A stretch of 64,000 nt of DNA from Sideroxydans sp. (GTDB lineage: Bacteria > Pseudomonadota > Gammaproteobacteria > Burkholderiales > Gallionellaceae): positions 248,001-312,000 of the forward strand of contig JAQTTU010000003.1 of the NCBI GenBank assembly GCA_028710605.1, in the 5' to 3' direction. This document shows positions 8,068-18,233 of the stretch, one piece after another. Numbering within the stretch: position 1 is the first letter of the stretch; each line of letters begins with the position of its first letter. The position numbers were made by a program, and so were the translations under genes. The notes under the pieces were generated by a model that was not told where the DNA came from, did no database searches, and saw only the letters and a list, made by a program, of their open reading frames with translations.

Positions 8068-10243
8068 GATTTTTTAGGGAGTCTTGCTGGCGTTCGGCAC
8101 GCGGTTTATTGGCCGTCTTGTCCTTCTGCTTCCGTTTCGCCGTACCGGCGGGAATCACTGCCGATGCGGCTGGAGGGACGACGATGGCGACGGGAGCGGC
8201 CAGCGCCGCAGCGGGCGGCGGTGCGGACGCGGGCAACATCAGCGCAAGCAGCATCACGGCGGAAAATGTCCAGCCGGAATAGGCCAACCATGCGGCCTTG
8301 TGCGCGGCGAAATGATCCGCCAGCTTGCGCAGCTTTTCGCGCATGAGCGGCCAGATTCCCGTGATCGGCAACTGGTCTATACGCGCCGCATCCAGCCCGG
8401 CTTTCTCCCACGTCTCGCGTTCGGCTTGCAGCCTGTGCTGTTCGGCCAACATCGCTGCCTGTTCGGCGGCCAGCCGCTCCTGCACGGCTGCTTCAATTTG
8501 TCTGGCCAGTGCCAACCGTTGTTCTGCCGAGGTTTGCAATTCCCTTTCGCGCGCCGCATTGGCGTTTTCCTGCGCGGCCAGTTCGGCTTCCAGCGCGGTA
8601 CGGCGCTCGAATTCCAGACGCGCGGACTGTTCAGCCGCAAGGTGGGCATCCGTCTTTTCTTTGGCTTCGCGTTCGGCTTGCAAGGTGTCTTGTGCTGCCT
8701 CTAATGCGGCTTGCTCGGCAGCCCGCCGTTCCAGCACAACCGCTTCGGCCTGACGTTCCAGTTCGAGACGATGTTCCAGCAATTGTTGCCGTTCACGCTC
8801 GCGCGCCACATTGGCCTGCTCTTTTTCGGACAGCTCGGTTTCCAGTTCTGCCGAACGCAGGCTTTCGGCTTGTGCCTGACGTTCCAGCACTATTCTGGCT
8901 TCGGCTTGTTGCTGCGCTTCGCGTTCGGCTTGCAGCTTGTCCTGCTCGGCCTGCATCGCTGCCTGCTCGGCAACCTGCCGTTGCTGTGCAGCCGCTTCTG
9001 CTTGATGTGCCAATTCGAGACGTTGTTCCATCGCTTGTTGCAGTTCGCGCTCGCGCGCCGCATTGGCTTGTTCTTTCTCGGCCAACTCGGCTTGCAGCTT
9101 GTCCTGTTCGGTTTGCATCGCGGCCTGTTCGGCCTCCAGCCGTTGCTGTGCGGCCGCTTCTGCCTGGCGCGCCAGTTCGAGACGCTGTTCCATCGCTTGT
9201 TGCAGTTCGCGTTCGCGCGCCGCATTGGCTTGCTCCTTCTCGGCCAACTCGGCTTGCAGTGCGGCGGTGCGATTGCTTTCGGCAAGTGCCTGACTTTCGA
9301 GTTCGATCCGGGCTTGAGCTTGTTGCTGTGCTTCGCGTTCGGCTTGCAATTTATTCTGTTCGACCAGCAGCGCCGCCTGTTCGGCAGCTATCCGCTCCTG
9401 CACAGCCGCTTCGGCCAAGCGCGCCAACGCGAGACGCTGCTCCATCGCTTGTTGCAGTTCGCGTTCGCGCGCCGCATTGGCATTTTCCTTTTCGGCAAAT
9501 TCTGCTTCCAGCGCTGCCCTGCGTCTGCTTTCGGCAAGTGCCTGGCTTTCGAATTCGACCCGGGCTTGAGCATGTTGCTGCGCTTCGCGTTCGGCTTGCA
9601 GTTTGTCTTGCTCGGCCAGCATCGCCGCGTACTCGGCAGCCTGCCGTTGCTGTGCTGCGGCTTCGGTCTGGCGCGCCAGTTCGAGGCGTTGTGCCATCGC
9701 TTGTTCCAGTTCGCTCAGTTCCTGCGCGGCGCGTCTTTCCTGCTCCTCCAGCGCCTGCATTCCGAGCTGCGCTTTTTCTTCCATCTGTTTGCGCGTTGCC
9801 ACGATGGACTGCGCATCCTTGCCGATGGCGATTTCCAGTTCAGACAGTTTCGCCTCGGTCGATGCGCGCACTTTGGCGATATTCTGCGCGCGCAAATTTG
9901 CCGCATTCAGGTCTTCGACCATTTTGCGCAACGACTCTTCGGCTTGCGCGTTTTCCCCGATTTTTTCCGCGAGTTCTCGCCCGATGATTTTTTCTTGCGC
10001 GAGGGGATGAGCCACGGGCTGCGCGCGCTGTGCAACCGGATTGAGCGCGACATTGCCTGCTGTTTCTTTTGGTTTGGCCGGGAGAGAATCAGCCGGTTTG
10101 GCTGCAAGGGGTTCGTCCGGCTTGGCGGGGAGACTTGCCACGGAAACATCGGCAGGCTGTTTGGATATTTTGTACTTCCCGGTCAAATCCCAGGTGGTAT
10201 CAAAGTCTGTTCTGGTGCTGAAATTTCCGTGCGGTTCAGACAT
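8060..10243 (-). CDS. Large coiled-coil repeat protein with C-terminal transmembrane segment (727 aa)
   Basis: Repeated about 84-residue Ala/Glu/Gln-rich units (AEKENANAARERELQQAMEQRLALARLAEAAVQERIAAEQAALL...); LAYSGWTFSAVMLLALMLPASA near C-terminus. Confidence 0.8.
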   Translation of the reverse strand: MSEPHGNFSTRTDFDTTWDLTGKYKISKQPADVSVASLPAKPDEPLAAKPADSLPAKPKETAGNVALNPVAQRAQPVAHPLAQEKIIGRELAEKIGENAQAEESLRKMVEDLNAANLRAQNIAKVRASTEAKLSELEIAIGKDAQSIVATRKQMEEKAQLGMQALEEQERRAAQELSELEQAMAQRLELARQTEAAAQQRQAAEYAAMLAEQDKLQAEREAQQHAQARVEFESQALAESRRRAALEAEFAEKENANAARERELQQAMEQRLALARLAEAAVQERIAAEQAALLVEQNKLQAEREAQQQAQARIELESQALAESNRTAALQAELAEKEQANAARERELQQAMEQRLELARQAEAAAQQRLEAEQAAMQTEQDKLQAELAEKEQANAARERELQQAMEQRLELAHQAEAAAQQRQVAEQAAMQAEQDKLQAEREAQQQAEARIVLERQAQAESLRSAELETELSEKEQANVARERERQQLLEHRLELERQAEAVVLERRAAEQAALEAAQDTLQAEREAKEKTDAHLAAEQSARLEFERRTALEAELAAQENANAARERELQTSAEQRLALARQIEAAVQERLAAEQAAMLAEQHRLQAERETWEKAGLDAARIDQLPITGIWPLMREKLRKLADHFAAHKAAWLAYSGWTFSAVMLLALMLPASAPPPAAALAAPVAIVVPPAASAVIPAGTAKRKQKDKTANKPRAERQQDSLKNPG

Positions 10244-10295
10244 TTTCTATACCTCGTCATGGAAGTGTAATTCAAATTATCCATTAGGCTCAAAA

Positions 10296-10420
10296 CCCCC
10301 TCCAACTCCCCCTTATCAGGGGGAGAGCAGACTCGGCTCCTCCCCTGAAGTGGGGTAGGCAGGCAATCCGCGCAGCGGATGCTCGCACAAGGGGAGGTTG
10401 GGAGGGGTTGGGTCTGATGG
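10296..10420. repeat. Degenerate inverted-repeat element (CCCCCTCCAACTCCCCC...GGGGAGGTTGGGAGGGG)
   Basis: Inverted arms in intergenic region between two coiled-coil genes. Confidence 0.6.
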
Positions 10421-10461
10421 ACAATCCGGGTTGAACAAACGACCTGCCCCGAGAACACCGT

Positions 10462-12531
10462 TCAGCGCGCGGGAGGAAGGTGCAATTCCCCCGATAATTT
10501 CAAGCTATCCTTCAAATCGGGCTGCGCGGTATTCGCCTGAACCTCCGCCTGCACGGCATCATTCCCCGCAACTGCCGCAGGCGGGGTAATGGTCTTGGCG
10601 GAGTTTTTCAAATCACTGGCTTGCGCCGCCTTCACCGGTGTTGAAGAGCGCGAGGTAAACAGCATCACGCCCAAAACCACAGCGGCAACAACCCAGCCCG
10701 AGTATGCCAGCAGCGAACGGCTGCGCGCGGGCGGTTTTTCCATGCCGTGCAGCAGCGACATCGAAGACGGAAGCACCGTCAGTTCGTGGCCTTCGACATC
10801 GTAAACATCGAGCGGTGGCAGTTCGGATTCGACCAGCGAGTTATTCTTCTCGCGCGCCTCTTGTATGGCTTGCAGCTTGTCCTGCTCGGCCTGAATGGCG
10901 GCTTGTTCGGCTGTAACAAGCTCCTGCGCGGCGGTGGCAGCTTGTTGCGCCAGTGCGATGCGTTGCGCGATTTTTTGTTGCAGCTCGCGCTCATAGATGG
11001 CTTTGGCCGCTTCCTGTTCGCGCAATTGCGCCTCCAGTTCGGCTCTGCGCGCGGCTTGTTCCTGTTCGGCGAGCGCGTTGGCACTGGCCAGGGCAGCCTG
11101 CTCGGCTTGCAGCTTGTCTTGTTCGGCCTGTCTGGCTGCCTGCGCGGCAGCGGCGGCTTGTTGCGCCAGTTCAACGCGTTGCGCGATCTGTATCTGCAAT
11201 TCGCGCTCGTGCGCGGCTTTGGCCTCTTCCTGCTCCAGCAACTGCGCTTCCAGCCTCGCCCTGCGCCCGGCTTCCGCGAGCGCAGCCCGTTCCTGCTCGA
11301 CCAGCGCGTTAGCGTTGGCCAGCGCCGTTTGCTCCTCTTGCAGCCTGTCTTGCCCGGCCTGAACGGCAGCCTGCTCGGCGGCGACACGTTCCTGCGCTGC
11401 GGCAGCGGCTTGCTGCGCCAGTGCTATCCTGTGCGCGATCTGATTTTGCAATTCAAGCTCCCGCGCGGCGTTGGCGGCTTCCTGCTGGTGCAACTGCGCT
11501 TCCAGTCCGGCCCTGCGCTCAATTTCCGCGCGCGCCGCTTGTTCCCGTTCGATCAGCGCGTTGGCGCTGGCCAGCGCCTCTTGTTCGGCTTGCAGTTTTT
11601 CTTGCTCGGCCCGCATGGCGGCCTGTTCGGCGGCGACACGTTCCTGCGCGGCAGCTGCGGCTTGTTGCGCCAACTGGATACGCTGTCCGATTTGATTTTG
11701 CAGCTCGCGCTCGCGCAGGGCGTTGGCGGCTTCCTGCTCGTGCAACTGCGCTTCCAGCCATGTTCTGCGCTCGGCCTCCGCCTTGGCCGCCTGCGCGGTT
11801 TCAGCCAGCGCGCTGGCGCTGGCCTGCGCCGCGCGTTCCGCTTGCAGCTTGTCCTGTTCCGCCTGCCGTGCGGCCTGTTCGGCGGCGACACGTTCCTGCG
11901 CTGCGGTTGCGGCTTGCTGCACCAGTTCGATGCGGTGCGCGATCTGGCTTTGCAATTCGCGCTCATGCGCGGCCTTGGCCGCTTCCAGTTGATGCAACTC
12001 AATTTCCATCGCCGCCCTGCGCTCGGCTTCGGCGCGCGCGGCATCGGCCATTTCCTTGCGCTTCAACGCGGCATCTGCGGCAAGCTTTTCCTGCTCGATA
12101 GCCTGCGGCGAACTGGCCTGCAAATCCTTTTCGATTTTTTTGCGGTACATGACAATCGCCAGCGCATCCTTGCTGATGGACGCTTCGACTTCCAGCAGCT
12201 TCGCCTCCGTTGCCGCGCGCACCTTGGCAAGGTTTTGCGCGCGCAGTTGGGCCGCATTCAGTTCTTCGAGTTTTTTGTTGAGCACGACGGCAGCGCGCGC
12301 ATCCTCGCTGATGGATGCTTCCAGTTCGCGCACCCTGGCTTCCGCGCTGGCGCGAATACTTGCCATTTGCTGCGCACGCATCTGCGCCTGGCTCAGGAGT
12401 TTCGAATATTCGGCTTCCTGGACGGACTGTGGCTGCGAAACAACCGCGTTTGTTTCGGACGGCGAAGTCGCTTCTTCCCGCTGTTGCGGCAGCACCCAGG
12501 TTTTTTCAAAATTTGTGCCGCGATCTTCCAT
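10462..12531 (-). CDS. Large coiled-coil repeat protein, paralogue of the downstream gene (689 aa)
   Basis: Same 84-residue repeat (HEQEAANALRERELQNQIGQRIQLAQQAAAAAQERVAAEQAAMRAEQEKLQ...); C-terminal SLLAYSGWVVAAVVLGVMLF. Confidence 0.8.
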   Translation of the reverse strand: MEDRGTNFEKTWVLPQQREEATSPSETNAVVSQPQSVQEAEYSKLLSQAQMRAQQMASIRASAEARVRELEASISEDARAAVVLNKKLEELNAAQLRAQNLAKVRAATEAKLLEVEASISKDALAIVMYRKKIEKDLQASSPQAIEQEKLAADAALKRKEMADAARAEAERRAAMEIELHQLEAAKAAHERELQSQIAHRIELVQQAATAAQERVAAEQAARQAEQDKLQAERAAQASASALAETAQAAKAEAERRTWLEAQLHEQEAANALRERELQNQIGQRIQLAQQAAAAAQERVAAEQAAMRAEQEKLQAEQEALASANALIEREQAARAEIERRAGLEAQLHQQEAANAARELELQNQIAHRIALAQQAAAAAQERVAAEQAAVQAGQDRLQEEQTALANANALVEQERAALAEAGRRARLEAQLLEQEEAKAAHERELQIQIAQRVELAQQAAAAAQAARQAEQDKLQAEQAALASANALAEQEQAARRAELEAQLREQEAAKAIYERELQQKIAQRIALAQQAATAAQELVTAEQAAIQAEQDKLQAIQEAREKNNSLVESELPPLDVYDVEGHELTVLPSSMSLLHGMEKPPARSRSLLAYSGWVVAAVVLGVMLFTSRSSTPVKAAQASDLKNSAKTITPPAAVAGNDAVQAEVQANTAQPDLKDSLKLSGELHLPPAR

Positions 12532-12555
12532 GTCTGTCGAATGATTTATTTCAGT

Positions 12556-13653
12556 TCAGGCATTGCCGATGCCGCGCGTCGGCAGTTTTATTTGTTGCGC
12601 GAAGTCCAGCATACGCCTGATCGGCAACACCGCGCGCGGGATGATGGCCGGATCGACCAGAATCTCGTTATTGCCGCGCTCCAGCACTTCGGCCAGATTG
12701 AGCAGGCCGTTCATCGCCATCCACGGGCAATGACTGCAACTGGTGCAGTTCGCGCCCGCACCGGCGGTGGGCGCTTCGAGGAAGGTCTTGTCCGGGCACA
12801 GCGTGCGCATCTTGTGCAGGATGCCGTTGTCGGTGGCGACGATGAACACGCTTGCAGCCGATTTTTGCGCGGCGGTGATGAGCTGCGTGGTGGAGCCGAC
12901 CGCGTCCGCCAATTGAATAATGGCGCGCGGCGATTCCGGGTGAACCAGCACTACTGCGCCGGGATATTGCGCTTTCAGCGCGATGAGTTCCTTGGCCTTG
13001 TATTCGTCGTGCACGATGCACGAGCCTTGCCACAGCAGCATGTCCGCGCCGCTCTGTTCCTGCACGTAATTGCCCAGATGTCTATCCGGTGCCCACAGAA
13101 TTTTCTGGCCCAGCTCTTTCAAATGTTTGACCACTGGCAACGCGATGGAACTGGTCACCACCCAGTCGGCGCGCGCTTTCACTTCGGCGCTGGTGTTGGC
13201 ATACACCACCACGGTGCGGTCGGGATGCGCATCGCAAAACGGAATGAATTCACGCGCCGGACAGGCCAGATCGAGCGAACATTGCGCGTCGAGGTCGGGC
13301 ATCAGAATCCGTTTCTCTGGATTCAAAATCTTCGCCGTCTCGCCCATGAAACGCACGCCCGCCACCACAATGGTTTTGGCCGCATGCTGGTGGCCGTAGT
13401 TGGCCATGTCCAGCGAATCGGACACGATGCCGCCGGTCTGCTCCGCCAAATCCTGCAAATCGGGATGCACGTAATAGTGCGACACCAGCAACGCATCCTG
13501 CTCTTTCAGCAAACGCTTGATGCGCGCGATCAACTCCGCCTTTTCGCCCGGCTCCGGCTCGCGCGCTTTCTTCGCCCACGCATGCGCCGTGCTGCAACCG
13601 GTTTGCGCGAGATCGGGCTGATCGTAGGCAATCTCGAATAATTCGTCCCGCAT
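12556..13653 (-). CDS. nadA: Quinolinate synthase A
   Basis: [34 protein letters not shown] Fe-S motif. Confidence 0.95.
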   Translation of the reverse strand: MRDELFEIAYDQPDLAQTGCSTAHAWAKKAREPEPGEKAELIARIKRLLKEQDALLVSHYYVHPDLQDLAEQTGGIVSDSLDMANYGHQHAAKTIVVAGVRFMGETAKILNPEKRILMPDLDAQCSLDLACPAREFIPFCDAHPDRTVVVYANTSAEVKARADWVVTSSIALPVVKHLKELGQKILWAPDRHLGNYVQEQSGADMLLWQGSCIVHDEYKAKELIALKAQYPGAVVLVHPESPRAIIQLADAVGSTTQLITAAQKSAASVFIVATDNGILHKMRTLCPDKTFLEAPTAGAGANCTSCSHCPWMAMNGLLNLAEVLERGNNEILVDPAIIPRAVLPIRRMLDFAQQIKLPTRGIGNA

Positions 13654-13782
13654 TAAATTCCCCTATTCCCAATATGGCGACTCTACCAGAATCCGGCACA
13701 AACTTGGACTGATGCCCCATTCTTCTTCTGCGGTATTCCGTGCACTATTTTAAACAGGATATTGATCGCAGACCAACAAATA

Positions 13783-13840
13783 CGGGCATCTCCATCAAGC
13801 GCACGGCGTAGATCGCCGTTTGATGCGGGTTGCGGGGCAG
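13783..13840. repeat. REP-like dispersed palindromic element
   Basis: acgggcatctccatcaagcgcacggcgtagatcgccgtttgatgcggg. Confidence 0.7.
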
Positions 13841-13879
13841 TTGGTGTTTTAAAAAGTGCTTTGCAGATGCGAATTGAGT

Positions 13880-14410
13880 TCAGGCTTTGACGCGCTGCGG
13901 CAATTGCAAAATCGCCGCGCGGTTACTCGGCGAAAACACTTTTTCCGCCGCTTCCTGCCAAGGCAGCCACAGGTATTTAACGTGTTCGTCAGGCGCGAGA
14001 TTCACGGGAGTTTGTTGCGGCAGTTGCAGGCCGAACACGTGTTCGGTGTTGTGCGTGGTGCCGGGCGGATAGCGGTGCAGCCAGCGGGGATAAATCTCGT
14101 ACTCGTTCTGCACTTGCCAATCGCTCAGCGCATAGCGCGCGGTATCCAGCCCGGTTTCTTCCGCCACTTCGCGCATGGCGGTTTCGCGCAGTGTCTCGTC
14201 ACCTTCGCGGCTGCCGGTCACCGATTGCCATGCGCCCGGATAGTCGGCGCGTTCCAGCAGCAGCACATCGAGAGCGGCGGTGTAGATGACGACAAGCGCG
14301 GAGATGGGTTGTTTATGGGACTGCACAAACTGAATACCGGAGTTGAGGCTATTTGTAGGTGCGAATGAATTCGCACGAATTTGGTTATTTATGTGCGAAT
14401 GAATTCGCAC
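13880..14410 (-). CDS. nudB: Dihydroneopterin triphosphate diphosphatase (Nudix); true start possibly GTG near 14326
   Basis: GAWQSVTGSREGDETLRETAMREVAEETG Nudix box; first about 20 codons fall in palindromic repeat. Confidence 0.85.
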   Translation of the reverse strand: MRIHSHINNQIRANSFAPTNSLNSGIQFVQSHKQPISALVVIYTAALDVLLLERADYPGAWQSVTGSREGDETLRETAMREVAEETGLDTARYALSDWQVQNEYEIYPRWLHRYPPGTTHNTEHVFGLQLPQQTPVNLAPDEHVKYLWLPWQEAAEKVFSPSNRAAILQLPQRVKA

Positions 14411-14414
14411 CTAC
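14355..14414. repeat. Palindromic repeat GTAGGTGCGAATGAATTCGCAC...GTGCGAATGAATTCGCACCTAC
   Basis: Second copy of 2565-2622 element. Confidence 0.85.
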
Positions 14415-14437
14415 ACAAGCTGTACCGCGCCGCGACA

Positions 14438-14833
14438 TCAACTGCCGCTTTCAAGATCATGAAAAAATACCCAGAACGGTTTTCCCTGCAAGCGCCAGAA
14501 CTCGACGGTGGCGTTGAGAATATCGTCAAGCACGATCTCGCCGGCATCTTCGCCGCGCAGCAACAGCACGTATCCCGGCGCTTCGCACCAGGAGAGATCG
14601 CCCAGCGCGTCGGCCAGCGCATCCCAATTGTGGCCGAACCAATCCGGTGCCTTGATCGCGCGCGCCAGTTCCGCCAGCACTTCGCCTTTGCCGTGCGCCG
14701 TCGCAATATCCGCCTCGAACAAGGCAAAGTCCGCGCGCTGCACCGACTCATTCAAGGCATCCAGCGAACAGTTGAGCCAATACACGCCCGCGCCATTCGC
14801 GTCTTTCAACAGATAGCACAAGTCTTCCATCAT
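14438..14833 (-). CDS. Barstar-family RNase inhibitor
   Basis: LNCSLDALNESVQRADFALFEADIATAHGKGEVLAELARAIKAPDWFGHNWDALADALGDL. Confidence 0.85.
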   Translation of the reverse strand: MMEDLCYLLKDANGAGVYWLNCSLDALNESVQRADFALFEADIATAHGKGEVLAELARAIKAPDWFGHNWDALADALGDLSWCEAPGYVLLLRGEDAGEIVLDDILNATVEFWRLQGKPFWVFFHDLESGS

Positions 14834-15369
14834 CGTTCCTCCCTGATGCGGTAGAAACTGCGGTAATGATCGTCGCTGTAATAACACTCCGGCAGTGCGA
14901 ATGGGTCGCTGCGCAGCAGCGGGGAACCCATCGGCCTACCCCTTGCGGGTACCACGCCGCATACGATACGCCGCGCGCCGCGATTGTGCACGCCCGGTGT
15001 CTTTACCGTGTACTCGTGGTAGAGGGCGCGACACGGTGGGGCGGAGCCCTTTGGTGCGGGAGCGCCCTCCTCGCACCTCCTCCCGCAAGCGGCTGACTTC
15101 GTCAGTAACGTGTCGGAGGTGCAGCCGCGCTGTTGTTGCGGCAGGATGTGTTCGTAATTGCCGAACACCACGCCGTCGCGCGGAAAGGGGAACGGGCCGT
15201 TCTTCTTGATGAGTTGCAGCGTGTCGCGCGCTTCCGGCGGCAGGTCGGCAACAGAGATGGATGAGATGGGAGCCGCTTCATGCGCATGATGGCTGCGCGC
15301 TTGGGCAAACGGCAAGCACAGCAGCAAGCCAACCAGCAGCCACCACCGTGCTTGAGTCATGCGCCGCAT
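14830..15369 (-). CDS. Secreted barnase-type guanyl-specific ribonuclease with in-frame insertions
   Basis: YHEYTVKTPGVHNRGARRIVCG...ECYYSDDHYRSFYRIRE; signal peptide; overlaps barstar by 4 nt. Confidence 0.85.
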   Translation of the reverse strand: MRRMTQARWWLLVGLLLCLPFAQARSHHAHEAAPISSISVADLPPEARDTLQLIKKNGPFPFPRDGVVFGNYEHILPQQQRGCTSDTLLTKSAACGRRCEEGAPAPKGSAPPCRALYHEYTVKTPGVHNRGARRIVCGVVPARGRPMGSPLLRSDPFALPECYYSDDHYRSFYRIREER

Positions 15370-15370
15370 G

Positions 15371-17167
15371 TTATTCCTTCGGTGCCTCTACCGCAGCCGG
15401 TTGACGCAAACGGATATGCAGTTCGCGCAACTGTTTCTCGTCCACCGGACTCGGCGCTTGCGTCAACAGACATTGCGCGCGCTGGGTCTTGGGGAAGGCG
15501 ATCACGTCGCGGATGGATTCGGAGCCGGTCATCATGGTGACGATGCGATCCAGACCGAAGGCCAGGCCGCCGTGCGGAGGCGCGCCGTATTGCAGCGCGT
15601 CGAGCAGGAAGCCGAATTTGAGTTGGGCTTCTTCCGCGCCGATGTTGAGCGCGCGGAATACCTGGCTCTGCACGTCTTCCTTGTGGATACGCACCGAACC
15701 GCCGCCGATCTCGGAACCGTTCAAAGCGAGGTCGTAAGCTTTGGCCAGACACTTGCCGGGATCGCTTTCCAACATGGACAAATGTTCGTCCTTGGGCGCG
15801 GTGAACGGGTGGTGGCAGGCGTTCCAGCGTTTGGCTTCGTCGTCGTATTCGAACATGGGGAAGTCCACCACCCACAGCGGTTCCCACGCTTTGCCGTTGA
15901 GGTGGCCTTTTTCGTGGCCGATCTTGATGCGCAACGCGCCCAGCGCGTCGTTGACAATCTTGGTCTTGTCCGCGCCGAAGAAGATGATGTCGCCGTTCTG
16001 TGCACCGGTGCGTTCAATGATGGTCTTCAATGCCGCTGCGTGCAGGTTCTTGACGATGGGTGATTGCAGTCCGGTTTCGTTCAATTGTGTGATGTCGTTG
16101 ACCTTGATGTAAGCCAAGCCCTTCGCGCCGTAGATGGTGACGAACTTGGTGTAGTCGTCGATCTCGCCGCGCGTGAACGCGCCGCCGTTCGGCACACGCA
16201 AGGCGGCGACGCGACCGTTTTCCGAATTGGCCACGCCGCTGAACACCTTGAACGCCACGTCTTTCACGGCATCGGTCACGTCGGTGATTTCCAGCGTGAC
16301 GCGCATGTCCGGCTTGTCCGAACCGTAACGGTTCATCGCTTCGGCATACGTCATGCGCGGGAACGGGTTGGGCAACATGACGTTGAGCGATTCCTTGAAC
16401 ACCACGCGGATCATTTCTTCCATCAACACCATGATCTGCTCTTCGCCCATGAACGAAGTTTCAATATCCACCTGAGTGAATTCGGGCTGGCGGTCGGCGC
16501 GCAAATCTTCGTCGCGGAAACATTTGGTGATCTGGTAGTAACGGTCGAAACCCGCCACCATCAGCATCTGCTTGAACAACTGCGGCGACTGCGGCAAGGC
16601 GAAGAATTCCCCGGCATGCACGCGCGACGGCACCAGGTAGTCGCGTGCGCCTTCCGGCGTGGACTTGGTCAGCATCGGCGTTTCGATGTCGATGAAGCCT
16701 TTGTCGTCGAGGAAGCGGCGGAAGGCGCGCGTGGTCTTGTAACGCAGCATCATGTTGTGCTGCATCTGCGGGCGGCGCAGGTCGATCACGCGATGGGTCA
16801 GGCGCACGTTCTCCGACAGGTTTTCGTCGTCCAACTGGAACGGCGGCGTGACCGCGACGTTCAGCACTTCGATCTCGTGGCACAGAATTTCGACTTCGCC
16901 GCTGGGAATGTTTTTGTTTTCCGTGCCTTCGGGACGGCGGCGCACGCGCCCGGTGATCTTCAGCACGTATTCGTTGCGCACCGATTCGGCGATCTTGAAC
17001 ATGTCGGCGCGATCCGGGTCGCACACCACTTGCGCCAGACCTTCGCGGTCGCGCAGGTCGATGAAGATCACCCCGCCGTGGTCGCGGCGGCGATGGGACC
17101 AGCCGCACAAAGTAACGGTTTGGCCGAGGTTGGTAACGTTGAGTTGTCCGCAGTAATGAGTTCGCAT
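15371..17167 (-). CDS. aspS: Aspartate--tRNA ligase
   Basis: [61 protein letters not shown]. Confidence 0.97.
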   Translation of the reverse strand: MRTHYCGQLNVTNLGQTVTLCGWSHRRRDHGGVIFIDLRDREGLAQVVCDPDRADMFKIAESVRNEYVLKITGRVRRRPEGTENKNIPSGEVEILCHEIEVLNVAVTPPFQLDDENLSENVRLTHRVIDLRRPQMQHNMMLRYKTTRAFRRFLDDKGFIDIETPMLTKSTPEGARDYLVPSRVHAGEFFALPQSPQLFKQMLMVAGFDRYYQITKCFRDEDLRADRQPEFTQVDIETSFMGEEQIMVLMEEMIRVVFKESLNVMLPNPFPRMTYAEAMNRYGSDKPDMRVTLEITDVTDAVKDVAFKVFSGVANSENGRVAALRVPNGGAFTRGEIDDYTKFVTIYGAKGLAYIKVNDITQLNETGLQSPIVKNLHAAALKTIIERTGAQNGDIIFFGADKTKIVNDALGALRIKIGHEKGHLNGKAWEPLWVVDFPMFEYDDEAKRWNACHHPFTAPKDEHLSMLESDPGKCLAKAYDLALNGSEIGGGSVRIHKEDVQSQVFRALNIGAEEAQLKFGFLLDALQYGAPPHGGLAFGLDRIVTMMTGSESIRDVIAFPKTQRAQCLLTQAPSPVDEKQLRELHIRLRQPAAVEAPKE

Positions 17168-17210
17168 AGTGAGATAGTGAAACTGAAAATTACAAAAAGA
17201 AAAAATTTAT

Positions 17211-17305
17211 TTAGCCACGGATACACACGGATGAAACACGGATGAAAACAAGCATCGCGTATTGCATGGTTTTATCAGTGTTTCATCTGTGTTCATCCGT
17301 GGCTC
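17211..17305. repeat. GCCACGGAT...ATCCGTGGC long inverted repeat
   Basis: Inverted arms. Confidence 0.7.
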
Positions 17306-17313
17306 AATTGCGT

Positions 17314-17943
17314 TTATGGTTGGCTGGATTGATTGAACTTGGCAACCGCTTCGGGCGTAACCACCACGCCCATGGAAATAATGGCCTTGAAAGCCGCATC
17401 CACACTGATGTCCAGCTCTATGGTCTCGGATTTCTTCACGTAGAAATAAAATCCGTTCACCGGGCTGGGGGTGGTCGGCACGAACACACCGACGTATTCG
17501 TCGCCGTCCAGTTTGCGCGACACCTCGGCGGGTATGCTGGTTTGAAACGCCAGCGACCAAGCATCGGGATGCGGGTAACGCACCAGCAACACCTTGCGAA
17601 AAGCGTTGCCGCTTCCCGACAGCAAGGTGTCGCTGACTTGTTTGACGCTGTTGTAAATCGCATTCACAAACGGGATGCTGCGCAACATGCGATCCCAGTA
17701 TTCCAGCAGACGCTGGCCGAACACATTGCGCACCAGCAGGCCGGTGGTCAGCACCACCACTGCGGTCAAAATCACCCCCAGACCGGGAATATGTATGCCG
17801 AGTATTTCGTCTGGCTGCCAATGCTCGGGCAACAGACTCAGGGTCAGATCCAGCGTGCCGATGATGAGATTGATCACCCACAGCGTAATGCCCAGCGGAA
17901 CCCACACCAGCAAGCCGGTGAGCAGGTATTTCTTCACTGATGC
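17314..17943 (-). CDS. DUF502 family membrane protein
   Basis: KKYLLTGLLVWVPLGITLWVINLIIG...GLLVRNVFGQRLLEYWDRMLRSIPFVNAIYNSVKQVSD. Confidence 0.85.
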   Translation of the reverse strand, partial: ASVKKYLLTGLLVWVPLGITLWVINLIIGTLDLTLSLLPEHWQPDEILGIHIPGLGVILTAVVVLTTGLLVRNVFGQRLLEYWDRMLRSIPFVNAIYNSVKQVSDTLLSGSGNAFRKVLLVRYPHPDAWSLAFQTSIPAEVSRKLDGDEYVGVFVPTTPSPVNGFYFYVKKSETIELDISVDAAFKAIISMGVVVTPEAVAKFNQSSQP

Positions 17944-18179
17944 AATCCCGCCGACGGGCAGCTCGCGCAGGCCGATGGCTCGCACGCGGGTGCCGGTTTG
18001 TTCTTGAAGTCAGTCGCGTAATAGCCGTTACCCTTGAGCTGGAAGCCCGCCGCGCTGATCTGCTTGGCGAACGTTTCTTGATTGCACTCGGGACAAGTGG
18101 TCAGCGGCGCATCGCTGATCTTTTGCATCACGTCCTTTTGCGCACCACAACTGCTACAACGATATTCATAAATTGGCAT
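17934..18179 (-). CDS. FmdB-type zinc ribbon protein
   Basis: MPIYEYRCSSCGAQKDVMQKISDAPLTTCPECNQ. Confidence 0.9.
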   Translation of the reverse strand: MPIYEYRCSSCGAQKDVMQKISDAPLTTCPECNQETFAKQISAAGFQLKGNGYYATDFKNKPAPACEPSACASCPSAGLHQ

Positions 18180-18233
18180 GATTTACCCTCAAAATCGGAA
18201 GGCGCGCATTATACATTAGCTGTAGGTCGGGAT

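Noticed and set aside
8400-9700. Regularly spaced direct repeats that could suggest a CRISPR array
   Set aside because: Period is 252 nt, repeats are degenerate and coding (84-aa coiled-coil units); no spacer structure
8711-10270. 519-aa plus-strand ORF with repeated FGLQ/LARRIG motifs
   Set aside because: Mirror of the 84-aa repeat protein on the opposite strand; repetitive only because the real gene is
10747-13641. 964-aa plus-strand ORF
   Set aside because: Antisense to the coiled-coil gene and nadA; length comes from GC-rich codon bias of the minus-strand genes
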